Of a stretch of DNA of 16,082 nucleotides, positions 1-8,075 are shown piece after piece. The DNA lies in the NCBI GenBank assembly GCA_030591795.1, contig JAUVAJ010000005.1, positions 1-16,082 of the forward strand, read 5' to 3'. Below the pieces are notes generated by a model. The model saw nothing but the letters and a program-made list of their open reading frames with translations, made no database searches and was not told the origin of the DNA. The stretch comes from Desulfuromonadales bacterium. GTDB lineage: Bacteria > Desulfobacterota > Desulfuromonadia > Desulfuromonadales > UBA2294. The number at the start of each line of letters is the position of its first letter. The first letter of the stretch is position 1. Made by a program: the position numbers and the translations under genes.

Positions 1-74
1 ACGACAATAAGATTGGGGCTGTTTTGCATCATCAGGTTACTGTAGGTGGTTTGTGCCAGAATGGCAACGCCGGA

Positions 75-947
75 TCAACCAAAGCGGATCAGGAAGACCC
101 CGGCCAGGATCAGACTGCTGGCCATAAACCGGATCCGTCCACAGGTTTCACCGAGGAACAACACCCCCAGGGCGACGGCGATCAGCAGACTCGCCTGACG
201 GACCGGCACGGCATAACTGACCGGCGACATTTCCAGACCGTAGCGAAACGCTACAAACGAGCCGAGCATCACCGGACCGACCAGCAGAATCAGCCGTCGA
301 CTTTGTCGCCATTCCGCCATAATCCGGCCCCGGCAAGACGGTCGGGCCAGGTTGATCGACATCAGCAGAAACATCACCATCACCAGCAGATGCGTAAAAT
401 AGAGCGGCGGGTAGATCGTTACCCCCTGTTTGTCGAGTATCGAGCCGATTGAATAGATGAAACCGGCCATCAGCGCCGCCCGTACCGATGGATTACCGAG
501 GTTACGCAGCGGTCGGGTCAACTCGCTCAGACTCCAGTGTTGCATCTGAATACTGTAGGTTCCGAACAATACCAGCAGAATCCCGGCGCCACCAAGCAGA
601 CTCAGCCGCTCATCAAACAACAACATCCCCCAGATCGGCACATAGAGCATCGAGGTCTGGGAGAGGGGGTAGGCGAGCGACAGGTCACCGGTTTGATATG
701 CCCGGCCGTTGAAAAGATGATACAATACGAAACATATAGCACCACCGAGAACCAGCAACAGCACCGCCGGTGGCGGCACCGGCCACGGCTCCGGACGTGT
801 CCAGATAACGATGTTGAGCAGACTGCCGGAAGCGACGAACATCCACCAGATAAATACGGTCTTGTCGCGACTCCGCTTGACCAGCAGATTCCAGAGGGCG
901 TGCATCAGAGCCGAAAACAGGATTAAGGTAAAAGCTTCAGCAGACAT
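75..947 (-). CDS. EamA/DMT-superfamily membrane transporter
   Basis: The 290-residue protein is almost entirely hydrophobic, with about ten predicted membrane segments arranged as two homologous halves. This is the usual size and layout of drug/metabolite transporter (EamA) proteins. The N-terminus begins directly with a membrane helix and the MHALWN stretch (residues 15-20) is typical of this family's first helix. The second half contains a conserved-looking PVSYAVPVRQ segment followed by an LGVLFLGE-type helix end, as in EamA domain 2. The substrate cannot be told from sequence: amino acids, nucleobases or other metabolites are all possible. The ATG at 945-947 is chosen because it starts at the first helix, although no good Shine-Dalgarno is visible before it. 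The gene is divergent from fumC with an 87-nt gap and appears to be monocistronic within the window. Confidence 0.85.
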   Translation of the reverse strand: MSAEAFTLILFSALMHALWNLLVKRSRDKTVFIWWMFVASGSLLNIVIWTRPEPWPVPPPAVLLLVLGGAICFVLYHLFNGRAYQTGDLSLAYPLSQTSMLYVPIWGMLLFDERLSLLGGAGILLVLFGTYSIQMQHWSLSELTRPLRNLGNPSVRAALMAGFIYSIGSILDKQGVTIYPPLYFTHLLVMVMFLLMSINLARPSCRGRIMAEWRQSRRLILLVGPVMLGSFVAFRYGLEMSPVSYAVPVRQASLLIAVALGVLFLGETCGRIRFMASSLILAGVFLIRFG

Positions 948-1034
948 GAGCGGTATTCTAGCCGAAGTCGTAAATGTTAGCGATAATAAAATTACGCATT
1001 ATTTATAAGTTTCAGTAAAACAGGAGAGAGCCTT
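948..1034. promoter_or_regulatory. Divergent AT-rich intergenic region (transporter / fumC)
   Basis: This 87-nt gap separates the two divergent genes and is markedly AT-rich in 971-1020, so both promoters should lie here. Reading plus, TATAAG at 1004-1009 is a plausible -10 for fumC, but no convincing -35 stands 16-18 nt upstream. Reading minus, TATTAT at 983-988 is a plausible -10 for the transporter, again with a poor -35. A good Shine-Dalgarno (AGGAGAG, 1022-1028) precedes fumC. The promoter assignments are inference. Confidence 0.35.
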
Positions 1035-2435
1035 ATGACCACACGTACTGAACACGACTCCATGGGCGAAATGCAGGTTCCAACCGACGCCCTATATGGC
1101 GCTCAGACTGCCCGGGCACTCGATAATTTCCCGATCAGCGGCATCCGCTTTCCCCGGCCGTTTCTGCGCGCACTAGGCCTGATTAAAGAGCACGCCGCCC
1201 GGGTTAACCACGAACTCGGACTACTCGACGACCAACTCTCCATGGCGATCATGGATGCGGCTGGTGAACTGATCGAAGGGCGGCTCGATGAGCATTTCCC
1301 CCTCGACATCTTCCAGACCGGTTCCGGAACCAGCACCAACATGAACGCCAACGAAGTTATCGCCCATCGGGCCATGCAGCTGCTACAGGACAAAACCGAC
1401 GGACCGGCGATCCATCCGAACGACCATGTCAATCTCGGTCAATCGAGCAACGATGTCATTCCGACGGCCATGCACCTGGCCGCCGCCGAACAAATCGCGC
1501 AGCGTTTGCTGCCGGCGTTGCAGTCGCTGCAGCAGACCCTGGAAGGTAAAGCTGCTGCTTTTGACGATATTATTAAAATTGGCCGCACCCATCTGCAGGA
1601 CGCCACCCCGGTTCGCCTCGGTCAGGTATTCGGAGGCTACGCCCGGCAGGTTGAACTGGTGCGCGGGGAAGTGGCACGGGGGCTGGCCGGTCTGTGTGAA
1701 CTGCCGCTTGGCGGCACCGCTGTCGGCACCGGCATCAACACTCACCCGCAGTTTGCCGGCCAGGTAATCGCCGGGATCGCCAGCGTGACCGGATTGCCGC
1801 TACAGGAAGCGACTAACCATTTTGCCGCCCAGGGCGGTAAGGAACAAGTGGTCGCCGCCAGTGCCGGACTGAAAACCGTCGCTGTCGCCCTGTTCAAGAT
1901 CGCCAACGATATCCGTCATCTGGCCAGCGGCCCGCGCTGCGGCCTCGGTGAGCTGATCCTGCCGGCGGTTCAGCCCGGCAGCTCGATTATGCCGGGCAAG
2001 GTCAACCCGGTGATGGCTGAAGCGCTGCTCCAGGCCTGTGCCCAGACCATCGGCAACGACGCCGCCATCACCCTCGGCGGTCTGTCCGGTAATTTCGAGC
2101 TCAACGTCATGATGCCGCTGCTGGCGCATAACCTGCTGCAATCGGTCGATCTGCTGACCAACAGTGTCACGCAGTTTGACCGACACTGCCTGCAGGGGCT
2201 GGAAGCGAACCGGGAGCGCTGCGAGGAGTTGGTCGAACAGTCTCTGGCAATGTGCACCATCCTCGCCCCGGTACTCGGTTATGACCAGGCGGCGACGCTG
2301 GCCAAACAGGCGGCGGAATCGGGTCAGACCATTCGCGAGGTTGTCCGAGAATCGGGACTGCTGCCGGACGCCGAAATCGACCGGTTGCTGCAGCCAAGAC
2401 CGATGACTGAATCGGGATTGGAGCAAGGCAAATAA
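1035..2435 (+). CDS. fumC: Fumarate hydratase, class II
   Basis: This cytoplasmic, iron-independent fumarase interconverts fumarate and L-malate in the TCA cycle, or runs in reverse during fumarate respiration. The 466 residues match the family length (about 460-470). The family landmarks appear in order: QTGSGTSTNMNANEV near 94-108, HPNDHVN and QSSND at 127-140, GRTHLQDATP at 183-192 with the catalytic-base His186, GGTAVGTGINTHP at 226-238, and the fumarase/aspartase signature GSSIMPGKVNP at 315-325 with the loop Ser317. Aspartase and argininosuccinate lyase share this fold, but the GTGINTHP and GNFELNV segments and the overall pattern fit fumarase best. The start is supported by AGGAGAG six nucleotides upstream. 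The next gene begins 84 nt downstream on the same strand and may be co-transcribed. Confidence 0.96.
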   Translation: MTTRTEHDSMGEMQVPTDALYGAQTARALDNFPISGIRFPRPFLRALGLIKEHAARVNHELGLLDDQLSMAIMDAAGELIEGRLDEHFPLDIFQTGSGTSTNMNANEVIAHRAMQLLQDKTDGPAIHPNDHVNLGQSSNDVIPTAMHLAAAEQIAQRLLPALQSLQQTLEGKAAAFDDIIKIGRTHLQDATPVRLGQVFGGYARQVELVRGEVARGLAGLCELPLGGTAVGTGINTHPQFAGQVIAGIASVTGLPLQEATNHFAAQGGKEQVVAASAGLKTVAVALFKIANDIRHLASGPRCGLGELILPAVQPGSSIMPGKVNPVMAEALLQACAQTIGNDAAITLGGLSGNFELNVMMPLLAHNLLQSVDLLTNSVTQFDRHCLQGLEANRERCEELVEQSLAMCTILAPVLGYDQAATLAKQAAESGQTIREVVRESGLLPDAEIDRLLQPRPMTESGLEQGK

Positions 2436-2519
2436 ACACCATGCGAGTTGGTTGTTGCTAGGTATGATTTGAACAGGAAACAGACAATCGCATGAACGTC
2501 ACCATTGTCCTGGATAAGT

Positions 2520-2930
2520 ATGAAACTTTTGATGCTCTACACTGACCGCTTTGCTTACAATCCAGCCGTTAAAATCCTGGATGATCAACCTAACTGCACC
2601 GATCCGGCTGAAATCACCGAGACACTTGTCGGTTTGATCCACGCCGAAGCAATCGACGAAGAGGATCCGGCCAAGGTTGAAAAGAAACTGATTAAAAACC
2701 TGAAGTGGGGGGCGCGAAAGAACGCGACGCAGCGGATTGTGTTACACACTTTCTCGCACTTGGCTGAAACCAAAGCTTCGGCCGACTTTACCAAGCAGCT
2801 GCTTGACCGTGCTGCTGAACGGTTACAAAGCGCAGGGTACGAAATCTGGCAGACTCCGTTCGGTTATTTTCTTGATCTTGACCTGCAGGCCCCCGGCCGC
2901 TCAACTGCCCGTATTTTCACGTCAATCTGA
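2520..2930 (+). CDS. Stand-alone threonyl-tRNA synthetase editing-domain protein (archaeal type)
   Basis: This 136-residue protein resembles the N-terminal editing domain of archaeal ThrRS (tRNA-Thr_ED family), a fold related to D-aminoacyl-tRNA deacylase that removes serine from mischarged tRNA-Thr. Matching features are the MKLLMLYTDRF first strand, a HTFSHLAETK block around 76-85 containing the motif histidine His80, a helix rich in ADFTKQLLDRA, and a QTPFGYF strand at 111-117. No synthetase catalytic core follows, so it is a free-standing domain. Compared with the archaeal proteins as I remember them, the Lys after the FGYY motif and the Glu near the C-terminus look replaced (Leu118, Arg131), so activity is uncertain. 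An in-frame TTG lies 15 nt upstream, but the ATG at 2520 aligns with the family start and has GGAT about 5 nt before it. It ends 93 nt from the convergent rnd gene. Confidence 0.72.
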   Translation: MKLLMLYTDRFAYNPAVKILDDQPNCTDPAEITETLVGLIHAEAIDEEDPAKVEKKLIKNLKWGARKNATQRIVLHTFSHLAETKASADFTKQLLDRAAERLQSAGYEIWQTPFGYFLDLDLQAPGRSTARIFTSI

Positions 2931-3023
2931 CGCTTAGAGGCTGTCCCGACCATTGGTTAATGCTGCAAGTTTCGTTGTTTGCTGTTGCTTTGAGTATTTA
3001 AGATGTGCGCAAAGGGGCGTGAT
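2931..3023. other. Convergent intergenic gap, no terminator recognised
   Basis: This 93-nt stretch lies between the 3' ends of the editing-domain gene and rnd. Both transcripts should end here, but I see no GC-rich hairpin followed by a T-run on either strand. The T-rich piece at 2970-3000 has only short, weak self-complementarity. Termination may be Rho-dependent. Confidence 0.4.
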
Positions 3024-4145
3024 TTAACCCTGCAGACTGCTGACCAGCCCATCCCCCAACACCTGCCGCTGCCAACCCTTCATGGTCTCAATCTTCTCCA
3101 GATCATCAACCGTAGCCGGATTCAGCCGTGCGACTATCTCGAGCATGGCATTATTGATCAACACACCGGGGTCGAGTTGCAGCTCGGTCGCTTTGTCAGT
3201 CCGCCACTGCTTGAGTTTTTTCAGACGCTTCTCGGCTTCAGGATCTTTGTCACGCCGGGGTTGGCGGGGAAAGACCGGTAGCTGCTCGTCCGGTACCGCC
3301 CGGCCACGATCCAGCGCTTGCAACAAACTATTTCCGTGACGTTCGACCTGACGCGGAAACAGCCCCTCAATCCCGGTCATCGCTTGCACGGATTTTGGCC
3401 CGTTCTTGGCCAACTCAAGTAATGGCTTGTTACCCATCACTTTGAACAATGGACAGTTGCGTCGCTGTGCTTCTGTATCACGCCACTCCAACAGCGCTTC
3501 GAGCAGCGCCAGCTGGCGGCGATCGAGAGTACCTGCCCCTTTAAAACGGATAAACTTTGGGCCACCATTTTCGGCGAATCCGACCCGCTCCAACAAGGAA
3601 CACTCCTCAGCGACCCAGTCGTAGCGACCGAGTTCATGCAGTTTCTTCTCAAGCAGTTCGGCCAACCCGTGCAGATGCCGGGTATCCTCGGCGGCGTAGT
3701 GGGCCATTTCCGGCGGCAGCGGTCGCAACGACCAGTCGGCTTTCTGGTACTTCTTGTCGAGGCTGACACTAAAATATTTACCGAGAAGATCAGCCAGGCC
3801 GATCTTCTCTTCGCCGCAGAACTGGGCACTGATCATCGTATCGAACAGCCCGTTAACTACAAAACCAAAATCCCGCCGCAGGCAGCGCAGATCAAAATCG
3901 CCGGCATGGAAGATCTTGCGAATGCCGGAATCGGCCAGGATCGGGCCGAGAGGCGTCAGGTCGGCTTCCAGCGGATCGACCAGTACAGTTCTTTTCGATC
4001 CGGTGAACTGCAGCAGACAGACCTTCTCTTTATAGTTATGCAAGGCATCAGCTTCCAGATCTACGCCGATCACACTGTCGGTCGCCAGTTCAGCAGCCAG
4101 TGTCACAATCTCATGGTTTTTGGTCAGAATTTCAATATCGGACAT
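3024..4145 (-). CDS. rnd: Ribonuclease D (3'-5' exoribonuclease)
   Basis: This cytoplasmic DEDD-family exonuclease trims 3' ends of tRNA precursors and other small RNAs using two metal ions. The 373 residues are close to the roughly 375 of E. coli RNase D. Exo I is seen as VDLEAD with Asp29 and Glu31, Exo II as FHAGDFDL with Asp85, and Exo III as YAAED with Tyr150 and Asp154, so all four metal ligands and the DEDDy tyrosine are present. An HRDC nucleic-acid-binding domain follows at roughly 210-290 (ALLEWRDTEAQRRN onward). The same frame stays open 103 codons further upstream, but that part overlaps hisC and does not look like protein; the start MSDIEIL puts Exo I where it belongs. Its Shine-Dalgarno is weak. 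The gene lies 70 nt after hisC and is probably the last gene of that operon. Confidence 0.93.
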   Translation of the reverse strand: MSDIEILTKNHEIVTLAAELATDSVIGVDLEADALHNYKEKVCLLQFTGSKRTVLVDPLEADLTPLGPILADSGIRKIFHAGDFDLRCLRRDFGFVVNGLFDTMISAQFCGEEKIGLADLLGKYFSVSLDKKYQKADWSLRPLPPEMAHYAAEDTRHLHGLAELLEKKLHELGRYDWVAEECSLLERVGFAENGGPKFIRFKGAGTLDRRQLALLEALLEWRDTEAQRRNCPLFKVMGNKPLLELAKNGPKSVQAMTGIEGLFPRQVERHGNSLLQALDRGRAVPDEQLPVFPRQPRRDKDPEAEKRLKKLKQWRTDKATELQLDPGVLINNAMLEIVARLNPATVDDLEKIETMKGWQRQVLGDGLVSSLQG

Positions 4146-4215
4146 TGCTTGTTGTCTTTTCTCGCGGCCACGGCCAACGGTTTTTATTAATTTGTGTGAA
4201 AAATTGGACGTCAGA

Positions 4216-5265
4216 TCAACCGAGCGCTTGCAGCGCTTCCAGGCATGCCTCCATCTCGCTACGTTCGCCAATAGATATCCGCAGGCCGTGGGCCAGTAGA
4301 CCTTCACCGAAATAGCGCACCAGGATCCTGCGTGCAAACAGTCCGGCATAGACCCGCTGACCGTCGCGGTCGGGCGGAATAACAAAGATAAAGTTCCCCT
4401 GTGAGGGGAGAACCGTATAGCCCAGATCCTGCAGGGCAGTGCGGAACCATTCACGGGTGGTGCAAATCTGCGTCACACAGTTTTGCAGATACGCCTGGTC
4501 CTGCAGGGCAGCGGTCGCTGCGACCTGAGCCAGACGATCGAGGTTGTAATGGTCGCGAATTTTATCAAGCGCCGCTATCACTTCCGGCGGTCCGAGAGCC
4601 AGGCCGATACGCATACCGGCCAGCGAGTAGCTCTTCGACAGGGTCCTGGTAATTACAATGTTGTCGTGTCTCTCCAGCAGACCTAATGCGTTTTCCGTAG
4701 CAAAATCTGCATACGCCTCATCGACCACCAGAATACCGTCGCAACGGTTGGCCAACTCGGCAATATAGTCATTGCTGAAGTTGATGCCGAGCGGTGAGTT
4801 CGGCGAGGTCAGAAAAAAGATTTTACCGGTGAACCGCTCTGGAAAATTGCTGATCTGCCATACTTCATCCAGATCAAAAGTAGTTACCCTGGTATCCTGA
4901 ATCGCTGCCAGCGTTGCGTAATAGGAGTAAGACGGCTGCACCATGCCGATCTCTTCACCGGCGTCGGTAAATGCACGAATCAGGTTATTGAGGATCTCAT
5001 CGGAGCCGTTGGCCATTATGACTTGAGCCGGGTCAACCCCGTACAGTTCCGCGGCAGCATTGCGTCCGGCGCTACTCGGTGGATCCGGATATTTACTTAA
5101 GGACCTGCCATCACCCAGTTCAGCACGAATCGCCGCGACAACCTTTGGCGAAGCCGGAAACGGATTCTCATTGGTATTCAGCTTGATCCACTGTTCGCTG
5201 TCCGGCGGCTGAAAGCCGGGCACATAACCGGCCATGGCCGAGATGTTTTTTCGAATCGGAAGCAT
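4216..5265 (-). CDS. hisC: Histidinol-phosphate aminotransferase
   Basis: This PLP enzyme of fold type I moves an amino group between glutamate and imidazole-acetol phosphate in histidine synthesis; some members also serve aromatic amino acids. The 349 residues match the family. KLNTNENP (28-35), ANGSDE near 85-90, VDEAYADF around 181-188 and [12 protein letters not shown] at 208-219 are visible. Lys211 is the expected Schiff-base lysine, Arg219 the cofactor phosphate ligand and Asp182 the pyridine-nitrogen partner. The usual NPNNPTG loop reads SPNSPLG here, keeping the PLP-contacting Asn156. A very purine-rich Shine-Dalgarno (GGAGGAGG, 5267-5274) lies immediately before the start. It begins 21 nt after mqnC, so it is almost certainly on the menaquinone-gene transcript. 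No other his gene is in the window. Confidence 0.92.
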   Translation of the reverse strand: MLPIRKNISAMAGYVPGFQPPDSEQWIKLNTNENPFPASPKVVAAIRAELGDGRSLSKYPDPPSSAGRNAAAELYGVDPAQVIMANGSDEILNNLIRAFTDAGEEIGMVQPSYSYYATLAAIQDTRVTTFDLDEVWQISNFPERFTGKIFFLTSPNSPLGINFSNDYIAELANRCDGILVVDEAYADFATENALGLLERHDNIVITRTLSKSYSLAGMRIGLALGPPEVIAALDKIRDHYNLDRLAQVAATAALQDQAYLQNCVTQICTTREWFRTALQDLGYTVLPSQGNFIFVIPPDRDGQRVYAGLFARRILVRYFGEGLLAHGLRISIGERSEMEACLEALQALG

Positions 5266-5286
5266 GCCTCCTCCAGTCGGTTGCTG

Positions 5287-6351
5287 TCAGTATTGTTCAA
5301 GAATCGAATAGGTCGTGGTCCGCCGCGCCGGGATAAATCCGGCGTCACGCACCAGCTCTATTATCTGCTCCTGGCTGAGTCGAAAATCGATGCCGGCCGC
5401 CGCGACAACATTCTCTTCCAGCATCGTGCCGCCGAGATCATTTGCGCCAAAAAACAGCGCGACCTGTGCCATCTTATCACCCTGGGTTACCCAGCTGGCC
5501 TGGATATTGTCGATATTATCGAGAATAATGCGCGACAACGCCAGAACTTTCAAATACTCAACACCTGAAGCGGTTTCACCACCTAGCTCAGTATTGGCTG
5601 GCTGAAAGGTCCAGGGGATGAAGGCGGTGAAGCCCCCGGTTCGCGCTTGAATTTCACGAATCCTGAATAGATGCTCAACAATATCTTCCGGCCGCTCTGT
5701 CGCCCCGAACATCATGGTAGCGGTGGTCGGCATCTGCAAACGCTGCGCCTCTTCCATCACAGCGGCCCAGTCGCGCCAGCCTATCTTGTTCGGTGAGATT
5801 TTCTGGCGAATTTCGTCAACCAGAATCTCGGCGCCGCCACCGGGAACCGAAGCCAGCCCCGCGGTCTTCAGCCGGGCCAGACAGTCCGGCATGGTAAGTC
5901 CGGACAGTTTCGCCGTATGGATAATTTCGGCCGGTGACAACGAATGAATCTGCACCTGCGGAAAACGTCGGCGAATTTGCTGGAACAGTTCTTCGAACCA
6001 CTCAATCTTCAGCTCCGGGTGTAAACCACCCTGCATTAACAATTGCGTACCGCCGCAATCAACCAACTCCTGAATCTTGGCGAATATTGTATCGTAAGCC
6101 AGTAGATAGGCATCATCGGCTTCGGCGGTGCGATAAAACGCGCAGAACCGACACTGTGATTGGCAGATATTAGTGTAGTTGACATTCCGGTCAACGACAA
6201 AGGTTATACGATTCTCCGGGTGGCGCATCTGGCGTATTTTATCTGCCAATTTGCCAACTTGCAGCAGGTCCGCTGTCGTCAGCAGGTGTAACGCCTCTTC
6301 AGTCGTCAATAACGACCCTTTTTCAACATTTTTGGCAATCCGCGACAGCAT
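5287..6351 (-). CDS. mqnC: Cyclic dehypoxanthinyl futalosine synthase
   Basis: This radical-SAM enzyme of the futalosine menaquinone pathway cyclises dehypoxanthinyl futalosine to the cyclic product that MqnD then cleaves. The 354 residues contain the radical-SAM cluster motif CxxxCxxC at Cys63, Cys67 and Cys70 (preceded by NYTNIC). Family features follow: LLMQGGLHP, SVPGGGAEIL, and IPWTFQPANTEL. The MQGGLHP and WTFQPANTEL forms distinguish MqnC from MqnE and from the F420 synthase CofH. The start is two nucleotides after the mqnE stop (TGACCATG), and a GGAG lies inside the end of mqnE, indicating translational coupling. The following gene is hisC, 21 nt on. Confidence 0.93.
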   Translation of the reverse strand: MLSRIAKNVEKGSLLTTEEALHLLTTADLLQVGKLADKIRQMRHPENRITFVVDRNVNYTNICQSQCRFCAFYRTAEADDAYLLAYDTIFAKIQELVDCGGTQLLMQGGLHPELKIEWFEELFQQIRRRFPQVQIHSLSPAEIIHTAKLSGLTMPDCLARLKTAGLASVPGGGAEILVDEIRQKISPNKIGWRDWAAVMEEAQRLQMPTTATMMFGATERPEDIVEHLFRIREIQARTGGFTAFIPWTFQPANTELGGETASGVEYLKVLALSRIILDNIDNIQASWVTQGDKMAQVALFFGANDLGGTMLEENVVAAAGIDFRLSQEQIIELVRDAGFIPARRTTTYSILEQY

Positions 6352-6353
6352 GG

Positions 6354-7430
6354 TCAGTAACTCCGCAGCTCTTCATAGAGGGTATTACGCTCAACCGGCG
6401 TACGCCCGGCCTTACGAATCATCCCGGTCAACTGATCGAGAGAGAGCGCTTGCGGTGACTCGGCGCCGGCATCGTGACCAATCTGTTCTTCAATCACCGT
6501 CCCGTCAATATCGTTGACGCCAAACGCCAGGGAAACCTGCGCAATCTTCAGCCCGAGCATTACCCAATAAGCCTTGATATGTTGAAAATTATCGAGGTAG
6601 ATACGACTGATCGCCAGAGTCTTCAGGGCGTCGACTCCCGACACACCTTTAGCACCGGGCACGCGGGTGTTGTCCGGTTGAAACGCGAGCGGGATAAACG
6701 CCTGAAAGCCGCCGGTCTTATCCTGCAGCTCGCGCAAACGCGACAGGTGATCAACCCGCTCCGCCATAGATTCGAGATGGCCAAACAACATCGTCGCATT
6801 ACTCTTCAGCCCGGCATCATGTACTCGCTCGATAATTTCAAGCCAGCGCTCACCGCTGATCTTTTCCGGACAGATTTTATCCCGGACCTTTTTGGCAAAG
6901 ATTTCAGCGCCGCCGCCCGGCATTGAATCGAGTCCGGCCGAACGCAATTCATACAGCACCTGATCTATGCTCTGCTGGCTCAAACCGGCAAAATAATCTA
7001 TTTCAACCGCAGTAAACGCCTTGATGTGCAATTTCGGGTTGTCGGCCTTGATGCAGGCGAGCATTTCCAGATAAAAATCGAAGGGCAGGTCAGGATGCAG
7101 GCCACCGACCATATGAATTTCGGTCGCCCCACTCTGTGCTGCTTCATTTGCCCGCTGCAGAATCTCATTCAGAGCCAGGGCATAGGCACCTTGCTCATCA
7201 GCGGTCTTACTGAAGGCGCAAAAGGTGCAACGATTCACACAAATATTGGTGTAATTGATATGCCGGTTGACATTAAACAGCACCCGGTCACCGTTTTTCG
7301 CCCGATTGGCCAGCGCCGCCAATTCACCAATGGCGAGCAGGTCGTTGCTGGCGAACAGTTCCCCTGCTTCAGCATCGCTGATCCGCTGCTGCTGTTCAAT
7401 CTTTTCAGCTAGTCGTGTAAACAAGGTCAT
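6354..7430 (-). CDS. mqnE: Aminofutalosine synthase
   Basis: This radical-SAM enzyme joins 3-[(1-carboxyvinyl)oxy]benzoate to SAM-derived adenosine, giving aminofutalosine, the first committed futalosine-pathway intermediate after chorismate dehydration. The 358 residues carry CxxxCxxC at Cys64, Cys68 and Cys71, then IHMVGGLHPDLPF, SMPGGGAEIF and FIPLAFQPDNT. The MVGGLHP and LAFQPDN variants assign it to MqnE rather than the paralogous MqnC next door; the two proteins are clearly homologous along their length. The start codon overlaps the stop of the preceding gene in an ATGA arrangement (7427-7430), and AGGAT stands shortly upstream. The product would need a deaminase or a direct nucleosidase route through MqnB, which is not in this window. 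Confidence 0.93.
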   Translation of the reverse strand: MTLFTRLAEKIEQQQRISDAEAGELFASNDLLAIGELAALANRAKNGDRVLFNVNRHINYTNICVNRCTFCAFSKTADEQGAYALALNEILQRANEAAQSGATEIHMVGGLHPDLPFDFYLEMLACIKADNPKLHIKAFTAVEIDYFAGLSQQSIDQVLYELRSAGLDSMPGGGAEIFAKKVRDKICPEKISGERWLEIIERVHDAGLKSNATMLFGHLESMAERVDHLSRLRELQDKTGGFQAFIPLAFQPDNTRVPGAKGVSGVDALKTLAISRIYLDNFQHIKAYWVMLGLKIAQVSLAFGVNDIDGTVIEEQIGHDAGAESPQALSLDQLTGMIRKAGRTPVERNTLYEELRSY

Positions 7431-8065
7431 GAAACATCATCCTGTTTATCAGTGCCCCAGCGCTTAAACAGCCGGTGCGGCAGATTCAGGCTATCGAGAA
7501 TTTTACCAGCGAGAAAGTCATCGAGATCGTCAAGGCTTTCCGGTTGCTGATAATAAGCCGGCATCGCTGGCAATATTTGCGCACCGGCTCGTGACAGGCG
7601 CAGCAAGTTCTCGAGGTGGATCGTGCTGAACGGTGTCTCACGTGGCACCAGCACCAGCTGACGCCGCTCCTTTAACGCTACGTCAGCCACCCGCTCAAGC
7701 AGATTACTGCTCAAACCTGCAGCGATGCGACCGATAGTGCCCATGGAACAGGGAACAATAACCACCGCGTCTGGCGCTGATGAACCGCTGGCGACCGGCG
7801 CAAACAGATCGTCGTGTGCATAATAATCGAGGTTCGCCGACCCGAACTGTTGTTGCAGGTTGCGGGTCACGGTTGCAACGTCGCCGCACAAATCCAACCC
7901 GGTTTCGAACTGCAGTACCTTAGCCCCGGACGGACTGACCAGGAGAGTAACGCTTTGACCGGCGGCAAGCAGCGCAGTCAGGGTACGGAGACCGAAACGA
8001 GAGCCGGACGCTCCGGTAATCATAAGTACAATATGTTTAGCCTTCTCTATTCTGGATTCAGACAT
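7427..8065 (-). CDS. ubiX: UbiX-type flavin prenyltransferase
   Basis: UbiX attaches a dimethylallyl group to FMN to make prenyl-FMN, the cofactor of UbiD-type decarboxylases. In a menaquinone gene cluster it presumably serves the decarboxylation of the prenylated 6-naphthoate intermediate. The 212 residues show the N-terminal flavin-binding GASGSRFG loop at 18-25, VIVPCSMGTIGRIAAG in the middle, then LVPRETPFSTIHLENLLRL and the proline-rich AMPAYYQQP end, all hallmarks of the family. The frame is open to an ATG at 8092 inside mqnP, but the ATG at 8065 is preferred: it has GAGGTG six nucleotides before it, formed partly by the mqnP stop codon, and places GASG at the normal distance. A four-base overlap with mqnE follows. 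No UbiD partner is encoded here. Confidence 0.92.
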   Translation of the reverse strand: MSESRIEKAKHIVLMITGASGSRFGLRTLTALLAAGQSVTLLVSPSGAKVLQFETGLDLCGDVATVTRNLQQQFGSANLDYYAHDDLFAPVASGSSAPDAVVIVPCSMGTIGRIAAGLSSNLLERVADVALKERRQLVLVPRETPFSTIHLENLLRLSRAGAQILPAMPAYYQQPESLDDLDDFLAGKILDSLNLPHRLFKRWGTDKQDDVS

Positions 8066-8075
8066 AAATAGCACC

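Noticed and set aside
1..32. Possible start of another minus-strand gene (ATG at 30-32 reading off the left edge)
   Set aside because: Only about ten codons are visible, there is no clear Shine-Dalgarno, and no family can be recognised. The frame is open, but that is too short to support a call.
2440..2494. CATGCGA / TCGCATG inverted repeat between fumC and the editing-domain gene
   Set aside because: The seven-base arms are about 40 nt apart with no T-run, so it is not a terminator and is compatible with chance.
4146..4454. 103-codon upstream extension of the rnd reading frame
   Set aside because: It lies across hisC in another frame, has an unlikely composition, and would put the Exo I motif about 130 residues from the N-terminus instead of about 30.
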